From the NCBI RefSeq assembly GCF_011397635.1, contig NC_064753.1:25320322-25384321 (forward strand): a stretch of 64,000 nucleotides of DNA. Reading direction: 5' to 3'. This document shows positions 56,601-64,000 of the stretch, piece after piece. Numbering within the stretch: the first letter of the stretch is position 1; the number at the start of each line of letters is the position of its first letter. Under the pieces are notes generated by a model. That model saw only the letters and a program-made list of their open reading frames with translations. It was not told the DNA's origin and did not search any database. Both the position numbers and the translations under genes were made by a program. The DNA is from Epinephelus fuscoguttatus. Lineage: Eukaryota; Chordata; Actinopteri; Perciformes; Serranidae.

Positions 56601-59600
56601 AAGAAAAAAAATCTAAACTTGTAGATAGAGACTCTTCCACTCTTTAGGCCCTCCACCCGTACGGCATGCAGCTCATTTACCATGCTTTTTAAGCACTCTT
56701 GCACTTGTAGCTCAATTTGATTTTACTGTTTTAGATTGACTGTTTTTATTTGACTCTACTGCTCATTTACTCTGCCTTAATATGAACAAATGTGTTTTAG
56801 GATGATCTTGTCATGGTTTCAGTGTCTGCTGTTTTTTTACAGTGACTTTTATGGCCTATTTATGTCTGGACCAAATGAATTTTCCTGTGTGGAACAATAA
56901 AGTTGATCTGATATGGATTCTGAGCTCACCTGAAAACATGATTTGTGAAATATTCACAGTATGGTATTCTTGCCATGCATTTCTATTTTTCTGTATCTTC
57001 TGCACGAAAACTCGGCTAATGTTGATGTACGATTCATGCATGAGGATGACTGATCATTAATTTACTTCTGTAAAGATAGCAGAGTGCATGCTATAGTCTT
57101 GCCATCTCCATCAAATTGTGGCAGGGCAAAATATGAACTGCACTCCCTTTATATGTCAGTAAAAAACAAACTATCTTAGTCCTACACTCAGTCCCACCAG
57201 CCATCATTCATTTCTCTGTTTTGTAGTCAGCATGTCAAACGACACACTCTAAATGAAGCTCTGAATGTTTATTTGCAACAAGAGTCACACTTTGTCCTTC
57301 TCCTGCACAAAGAAGTGAGCTCCATGTTACAGTCATGGTATAGTTAAAAGTCATTCACATAAATAGGACAAGTCAGAGGACCAAATAACCATCCCACCAT
57401 AAGAGCTCCCCTGATCTGACTGGAAATGAGATGTAAAGTAGTCAGTAATCAATAAAGGTTCAGTGTTCATTATCTCTTTTTCAGAGATAGACTATCGATA
57501 TTCATGACATCATCATCTTTGTGATAATGATCATACAGTTCTGAGATGTGAAAACCATCCCACCATCAAGTCATATCATGTTTGTGTTTATTATTTTCAT
57601 TCTATTATTCGCAGTCTCAGTCTGTGGCAGTCCAGCTGTAAGAGCAGACTGGTTTGGAAAGTCTACAGTTTTCTATCACACAACAAAAACTCATCCTCAT
57701 ACTTATTCTGACATAAGGCACAATATATTCAGCACAGACTGTTTGGAAGCTGTCCATGTAAAAACAACTCTATCACAGAAACCACTGACCAGCACTTCTG
57801 GACTGGGTTTTTGAATAATATTGCCAAGCCAGAGGAAAAATAAGAAACATGAGAGCTGTGCCTCACTGTCCTTACAACTGTGAGTACAGCGGTTTGGTCC
57901 TTTTGGCTCATTTCAAACAGCGGAGAGAAAACACACTGAATAAGACGTTGATTGAGCACGATTTTAGAGCAAATAGTTTGACAAGTGATGGATCTATTGT
58001 CATTTTTAGAGTGATACCAAAAAATGCTTCAAGCAAAACACAGATACATCATGTAAGATCATTATCATGAGAAATATTTGCACATACAAACAGAAACAAT
58101 GTTCTCACACCTCCCCATCTGGACTGAGCATTTCTCCCGAGAGTCACAACAGGCAAGTGACACACACACGCGCGCACACACACACAAGGAATGCTAAAGC
58201 AAATGTTTACTGTTTACACTGCACCTCTTGTTGTTGTTGTTTATGTACTTTCAGTTTAAGTTGTTGTTGTTGGGGCTGTAAATCTGACATCAGCAACAAC
58301 AGTGACAGTTGTCTCCAACTAACTAGACTCTAAATATTACACTTACAAGCAGGGCTCAGCTATAGGGACTACCCGGGGCAAGCAAGATGCCACGCTGGGC
58401 TAGTAAATATAGTAGCTTGCTTGTCTGATCAGGCAAGTGGTGAAAAAGAATTAAACACTTTGTTATTTACAGAGCTGATGATGGGAAGGAGATAAGGAGT
58501 GAGGCATCTCGATTCCCTCTCATCTCTGTTGAGAGTTGTGCGGTACGTGCACAGTATAGATTGGGAACTCATGAGAAAATGACGGAGGGTAAAGACAAAG
58601 TTTTTGAGCTGAAGTGCAAGTAAGCATTTAAATTTTCCTGGACACAGAGTTAAGATGGGTGCTGTTAGAGAACATGGACAAAACTCCAACTATGTATTGC
58701 ACAGCCGCAAGTTTGAAAACAAGGTGGCTTAAACCAGGTGAAAAGTAAAATGAAATTTGAGTTCAGGCAAGCAGATTTCTGACCCACATGCCTGGTCTAG
58801 AAATTGAAAAAAAAAAAACAAAAAAACAAAAAAAAAAACCTTGGACCCTGAGACAGCCTCCAGTTATGGATCATTTTTACTCAATTGATTATTCTATAAC
58901 CACAGGGACAATAGTTTATTAGTTTATTAGTAGACAATAGTTTTTTCTTAGTTTTTGTATTTGATATCAGTATTTTAATAGAGAAAAGATTGTGCACTTG
59001 CCCATGTGAGTCTGGAGTTCAGAGGCTGTAGCAGCAAAATAAAATATTTTGAGTGGTCTAACCCAAGATGACAGATATATAAGTGAACTAATAAGTCACC
59101 AGTCAAACTTTCAACAAATAATTGTTTCTCAAGTCATTATTCAGTCTGGAGATGTTGCCCTACACCACACTGCAACTCTGCTGTGGTTTGCCCTCAGAAA
59201 TATATTAAAAATAAGGTAACAAGTAGATATTAAAGACACAGTTTGAAACTGCTGTGGTGAACTGGTGAGATGCATCATACTACCCAAGACAAATAGATGA
59301 ACACTAGCACCCCCGATGGTCTAATCCATGTAGCTGTGGAAAACCACACTACACTGTGTTCATCAGAGAGAAGACATGAGCCCCACTGTTACATTAAATG
59401 ATGATATGCTGATGTTGCCCTCCACTGTGACAAAGCACAAAAGTCTTTATACATTTCGTATGTAATGAACTCAGTACACTTAACAGAAAAGAATAACAAG
59501 AGTAATCAATAAAAACAATAATTAGGAGCTCTTGTGTTACCATGTCTCTGTTCTAGTCATGTGTCCCAGTGAATCTGGTCAGCATACATAAAACTACAAC

Positions 59601-60190
59601 CTGCAAGTGAAGCAGCTAAATGGAATTCAGCCATCATTAATATTATTTACACCTGTAAAATGTGTCTTTAAGTTTGATCAGTCTGACATTTCTGGTGTTG
59701 ATGACTTCTGATCTTGTCACTCCAGAGGTGACTAGAGGTGTCACCCATTAATAGTGAGAGGAGCAAGAACTGGCACACACTGTACTCCTCATAAAACAAT
59801 TTCTAACAATAATTTTTATTAGCTGACGCATATACCTTAAGTACCTAAAAGTATTCGAAGTATTGTTGTTTTTTGTCCATCTCTATGAGTTATAGTGTTA
59901 CTACCAATTCCACATCAAACCCCTGATAGATTTTGCACAATCTACAGCCTAGTGTGTGCAGTTATATAGTTCATTTGTATAAAAAGTCTCATTAATTTTT
60001 AAGTTTTAGACATATTTTAAAGTCAAACCTTCAAAGAAAGGCTTAACAATAGACAGTTTTGGATACTAATTCCTCCACAACAATAAATGTACTTTGTATG
60101 TTGCACCAGTGTCTCCCACTTTGGGTTTTTTTTTTCCTTTCTGTTGCAACACCATAACTCTTCAAGGCCCTTAAAATTAAGATGTTACTT
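53700..60190. other. Non-genic stretch
   Basis: AT-rich. Apart from the MITE at 55787-56480, it holds a CA repeat (55208-55230) and an A-rich tract (58806-58840). Short open frames show no family resemblance. Confidence 0.5.
55787..56480. mobile_element. Decayed MITE with GCGTTCC-type ends
   Basis: Starts GCGTTCCAGTAACCATACTA and TAGTATGCC, and ends with TAGTATGCC-like DNA in inverse orientation (AAAGTATGCCATTCAGAATGC near 56455-56476). The paired CATACT/AGTATG blocks are typical of one fish MITE family. Confidence 0.55.
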
Positions 60191-60191
60191 A

Positions 60192-60480
60192 CACTCAGTT
60201 GCCAGTTTGTTAGGTTCACTTATCTAAGGTAAAGTTATCTTTAATGTTCCTGAGGGGCAATCTGAAACACAGACAGTGGTCATGAGAACAACAAAACACA
60301 CAGTACAATGCTTAACAACCGTATCCAGTATCACACACTGTTGGGCATAAATCATGGACATTAAGGATCACTGCTGGTTAAGATAAGCAGTTGCAATTAA
60401 TGCAGTCTATTATTGCAACAAAGGCTACCCTCATGAAGGTAGTTTTAGCTATGTGTGCCTAATGAACTGGCAACAGAGCG
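60192..60480. mobile_element. MITE, 289 bp, with 28-bp terminal inverted repeats
   Basis: CTCAGTTGCCAGTTTGTTAGG at the left end (without its first base, from about 60195) is matched by the complement of CCTAATGAACTGGCAACAG at 60459-60477. About 22 of 28 positions pair. A clear target duplication was not found. Confidence 0.65.
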
Positions 60481-60546
60481 TGTGTTTGGACGTAATACAG
60501 GCCAACAGTTTAAGTGTAGCTGGCTGAGTGATGTTAACAAACAGAG

Positions 60547-60560
60547 AGCGCCCTCTGCTG
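60547..60560 (-). promoter_or_regulatory. Near-perfect CTCF core motif downstream of mis12
   Basis: Minus strand GCAGCAGAGGGCGC fits 13 of 14 positions of the CTCF core and points the same way as the site at 63435. Confidence 0.4.
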
Positions 60561-61026
60561 CTCAAAACTGTAGCTCTGAAAAACACCTGAGAAATAAACG
60601 AGAATAAAACAAATAAAACCACCTTCAAGTTACAGATATAGTTAAGAAAATATAACGTGTTAAGAGAATGGAGTTTTTGAGACATACAGTGTATGAGAAG
60701 GAAGATGATAGAAACCACCATCTGCTTTATTATTTACACTGTGGAAAGGTAAAATAATGTTTGCTGATGTTGCAGTTGTGTGTTTATAAAAAGATGACTC
60801 AGCTTTATTCAGATTGAAGTATGATAGATGGTCATAAAGTCATCAAAGCACATGTTCTGGCATCATTTTCACAGGAAATGAATGCTGCCTTTGTGACAAA
60901 CAGCGGAGAAAAAGTACTGTCCAACATGAAAAAAACCCCACATTTTTTTTACTTGGCTAAAGCCCTCCGCTTGAGAAATGCTGTTTCACAATATTTACAT
61001 AAGTTAGAGGATTAATTCATTTGTGA

Positions 61027-61032
61027 TTTATT
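61027..61032 (-). terminator. mis12: Likely mis12 poly(A) signal
   Basis: AATAAA on the minus strand, about 150 nt downstream of the mis12 stop codon. Confidence 0.45.
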
Positions 61033-61183
61033 ATTTATAAACCAGATAAAAACTGGGATAATTCAGTAATTCTAAATCATCTCCATCAGATAGATTGAAA
61101 CAGAATAGACAAAGAACAATAAGATAATAGATAAAAGTCTGGCAGTAATATCGGTCTACAAAATCTATAAATCTGAGTTCAGT

Positions 61184-63358
61184 TCAATGAGGCGCCCTGT
61201 TGCAGACCTCCCCGACGGCCTCCTCCAGCTTCTTCACAGACTCCATCACAAGCCGGAAACTGTCATGGAAGCTGCCGTTACCTTCGTTCACCCAGGCAGC
61301 CTGCAGCTCTCTGATCCACGTCAGGATGCCTTCCAGCTGCCTCTGCACCTCCCTCTGCTCCTCCAGCTCAGCTAGCAGGGCCTGTCTGGCACAGACCTCT
61401 GCTTCGTAGGCTCTCTGGAGGTCAGCGTGGGACGACTCCAGCCTCAGGGCCTCCTGGATGGAACAGGACCACAGTCAAACCACAGACAGATATATTAGTT
61501 CCCTGTTTTCAACAAGTAGAAACAAACCATGTTTGATAATGACTGCGCTGTAAGTAAACGCACTAACCGTCAAAAAACAGGAGCAACTAATGGTGTCACT
61601 GTTTCTAAATTATGTTGTACACTTATCAGCCAAAACATTAAAATCACTGGCTGGTAAAGTGAGTATCATTGGTCATTTCGCTACAATGCAATGTTCTGCT
61701 GGGGAACCTTGAGTCCTGGCATTCATGTGATGCCACCTGACACGCTCCACCCACTCAAACACCGTTGTCACACTACAAAAACAGCTCAGGAATGGCCCAA
61801 GGCATCAACCTGGCCTCAAGCATTTGTGAGACATGTCAGCGCCACAGAGGTACCCCTGCTCCATGATGGGGTCTCCTTGAATCGGACTTTGCTGTGACCT
61901 GTCGAGGCACAGGACCTCTTGTAAGGTGTCTAGCACCAGGGTGTTGGCAGCAGATTCTATGAGTCCTGTTGGTTGTGAGGTGGGGTACCAGCACATCAGA
62001 TTGGTATCTCTGGAATTTTTATTCCAGGTTGACACCTTGAGCTCTTTGTCATGTCCGTCAAGCCATTCCTGAGGAGTTTTTTAAAATAGTTTATTTGTAG
62101 TTTGTGTAGTTTATGTAAAATGAACAAATAATTTAGTAATAGATTTCTACTGACTATTTCACAAAAGAAGAAAAAGAAACTGACTGTCAAGAAGGCAAAC
62201 TCATGTGTCAGTTTCTTTTTTTTGTTATCTGCTATACGTGCCCTAAATAAGTTCTTGAGGGCACGTATAGCAGGTAACATTTGTATTTTAACATGTGTTC
62301 TTCTTTGAACACAGGCGTATACCTGAGGTGGTACACTGAATCACTCTCATGGGCCCATTCTCTACTTGAGGAAGATTTATACTTGTGTGTCAAATCTATG
62401 CTGTAGCCTGACACGCACCTCCCCAGAAATGTAACTACACGTCACGTCGACACGGACCTCCTGTCCATGTTTGCAAGCTGAAAAGCATTTCCCTCAGTGG
62501 AAACAAACCTTTTATTTACTTTAATTTCACAGATAAGAATCATTTGTGAAGATTTAAAGTCACCATCAAAAAGTATGAGCGGCCCCTCCACCCCATGGGC
62601 CCCCGTGCAACCCCACTACCTGCACTGTCTATATTTACACCCCTGTATCACACCACACAGATTCATTTGGAAGTGCTTGAGTGTTAAACTGTTGTAATTT
62701 TTCCCTCTGAAATGTTTAAAACCTGGAGAGGTAATTCAACTCTTTACCTCAGGCTGTTTCAATCTGACATAAGGGCCTAAATAAAGATTTCTACATTGTC
62801 CAGATATTTAGAGTTCATACAGCACATTATTTATGCTATATAGATAAAAGTAGCTTGTCAGACTCTTATGTCATTAAGTCTGTACTACTTTAGTTTAGGT
62901 CATGATAGTGAGCTACACTTGAATACTCCTCCACCCACCTCTAAGTGTTGGGGGTAGTTCCTGTGTGACAGGTCCTCGGGCAGGAGGACATTAGGCGGGA
63001 TGGAGAAGCAGCGGTCGATCAGCAGTGTTTCCATCCGCTCCGACAGCTTCTTGAACTGCTTCTCCAGAAACTGCTGCAGCTTCCGGCTGCACTCCCGGGC
63101 CCGGGTCTGGATCACCTCCTCGGCCCCGTCAGACTTGCCTTTGCTCAGCTGCCTCACACACACCTTCTCCACCACGGGTAAAATGTCGTACAGGGAGTCC
63201 CGGAAGGCACTGTAGACCCGTAACATACATGTCTGTGGGGTGAAACCGAAAAACTGTGTCTCGTACAGTTTTAAAGTTGTCAGAGGGAGACCGTCCGCCT
63301 CTTCGCCCACCTCTCCGCGGGTATCCATCTCCATCTCTTCCCGGGTTTCCCGCGCCAT
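61184..63358 (-). CDS. mis12: MIS12 kinetochore complex component, complete, 229 aa in two exons
   Basis: Exon 1 is 63358-62939 (140 codons) and exon 2 is 61453-61184 (89 codons plus TGA); the intron is phase 0 with GT/AG borders. The core YETQFFGFTPQTCMLRVYSAF and the later SIPPNVLLPEDL match human MIS12 (YEAQFFGFTPQTCMLRIY, RIPSNILLPED). Exon 2 encodes a coiled coil with RQALLAELEEQREVQRQLE, again as in human MIS12. Role: scaffold of the MIS12 complex (with PMF1, DSN1, NSL1), joining CENP-C at the inner kinetochore to KNL1 and NDC80. The N-terminus is about 25 residues longer than human; Met9 or Met11 are alternative starts. Human MIS12 is 205 aa. Confidence 0.93.
61619..62060. mobile_element. 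Decayed Tc1/mariner-type remnant in mis12 intron
   Basis: Begins with a sequence resembling a common fish mariner end (ATCAGCCAAAACATTAAAA) followed by AATGCAATGTTCTGCTGGGG and CCTGGCATTCATGTG, which recur in that family as I remember it. Internal coding is broken and the far terminal repeat was not located. Confidence 0.5.
62171..62220. repeat. 14-bp perfect inverted repeat next to the 21-bp hairpin
   Basis: AAAAAGAAACTGAC at 62171-62184 is the exact complement of 62207-62220, with a 22-nt loop. It directly precedes the hairpin at 62224. Confidence 0.7.
62224..62278. repeat. 21-bp near-perfect hairpin in mis12 intron
   Basis: Arms 62224-62244 and 62258-62278 pair at 20 of 21 positions (GTTATCTGCTATACG... 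against its complement) around a 13-nt loop. The size resembles a microRNA-type precursor or a tiny foldback repeat. Nothing shows that it is processed. Confidence 0.75.
62578..62645. mobile_element. Dispersed repeat end, copy B (inverted), in mis12 intron
   Basis: Complement reads CAGGGGTGTAAATATAGACA then GTGCAGGTAGTGGGG, matching 20030-20110. Confidence 0.5.
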
Positions 63359-63434
63359 GTTGAACTGCTTGTTTTCCTTCTTCTCCTTGTCATCTGTTTT
63401 TCCGGCGTTTGGCAAACAACGACACAGCGCCTTA

Positions 63435-63448
63435 CCGCCACCTACTGG
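63435..63448 (-). promoter_or_regulatory. CTCF core motif just upstream of mis12
   Basis: Read on the minus strand the site is CCAGTAGGTGGCGG, a perfect fit to the CTCF core CCASYAGRKGGCRS, about 80 bp upstream of the mis12 ATG. An ETS-like CCGGAAG is nearby at 63473-63479. Confidence 0.5.
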
Positions 63449-63894
63449 TGTGGAGCGGTACAGCGCGTGGACCCGGAAGCTAAATCTGCTAATAATAATA
63501 ATAATGTTACAATAAATAGATACAATATAATGTTGATAAAATAAATAATACAAATAGTATAAAATAATTGACACACAAACACAACAACACAAAAGCACCG
63601 CACCTCTCAATTAGATTTGTTTTTTTGTTGTTTTGAATTTTACAGTCAGATTTGTGGATATAATTTATTATTATTAATTTGATCAAGTTCATGGTCACTT
63701 TTTTTTTTTTTAACCAGAGGCTTTTAGAGGGATAAAAGACTTGAAAGGGTGGAAACCAATGTGGAAAAATATATATTTCTCCATCCTATACATTTTGATA
63801 ATTAAATTAAATTTGAGGTTTTCATATAGAACAAAGATTAGGGATACTATGTAGCAACGTTGGATCTCTTACTGTCTTTCAATCCTTTTTGTCA

Positions 63895-64000
63895 TTTTGT
63901 GGCACTCACTCCTTATCCACTGTGAGGGTCCACGGGCAGTGGTATGTCATATGTTATAAAGCCCACTGAGGCAAATTGGTAAATAAATAAAAAGAGGTCA
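63895..64000 (+). mobile_element. Fish repeat 3' end, copy 2 (window edge)
   Basis: CTCCTTATCCACTGTGAGGG and ATAAAGCCCACTGAGGCAAA match the copy at 51520-51630; an A-rich tail follows to the window edge. Confidence 0.6.

Overview
The window reads as teleost fish DNA, probably percomorph. The coding exons are vertebrate-type, the Notch ligand is of the fish deltaD class, and the non-coding DNA is full of CA/GT microsatellites and fish-typical repeats (Tc1, hAT-like MITEs, a Rex3/RTE-like LINE tail, a Penelope-like foldback). No bacterial features, CRISPR arrays, tRNAs or rRNAs were found.

Layout. (1) 1-13.7 kb: fam120b (constitutive coactivator of PPAR-gamma-like) on the minus strand. Eleven coding exons can be joined in frame from 13211 down to 3698 (522 residues); the 3' end of the gene lies beyond the left edge. 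Its introns hold a near-complete Tc1-type transposon with an open transposase (8381-9964), a 0.7 kb foldback element and other repeats. (2) 13.7-23.3 kb: intergenic DNA between two divergent genes, with a ~0.9 kb hAT-like element and upstream motifs for the next gene. (3) 23.3-31.9 kb: a complete Delta-type Notch ligand gene (dld, DLL1 family) on the plus strand. It has TATA box, 5' UTR, 12 coding exons (823 aa) and a 3' UTR with poly(A) signal. Fam120b and Delta lie head to head, as FAM120B and DLL1 do at human 6q27. (4) 31.9-61 kb: about 29 kb without a recognisable host gene, made of microsatellites and decayed transposons, including a captured exon-like ORF at 51 kb. (5) 61.2-63.4 kb: mis12 (kinetochore Mis12 complex) on the minus strand in two coding exons (229 aa), with hairpins and a decayed mariner in its intron. 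(6) The right edge is repeat.

The three host genes do not form a pathway. Delta signals to Notch on neighbouring cells, Fam120b is a putative nuclear coactivator with an XPG/PIN-like fold, and Mis12 links centromeres to microtubules. The most distinctive features are an 8-residue tandem repeat in the Delta intracellular tail, a valine-stop terminal coding exon, a GTAC-rich Delta 3' UTR, a duplicated CCAAT-SOX module in Delta intron 4, a DD38E transposase whose C-terminus is encoded inside an inverted repeat, and strong hairpins in the mis12 intron. All exon joins were made by eye from GT/AG sites, frame and family similarity recalled from memory; no database search was run.
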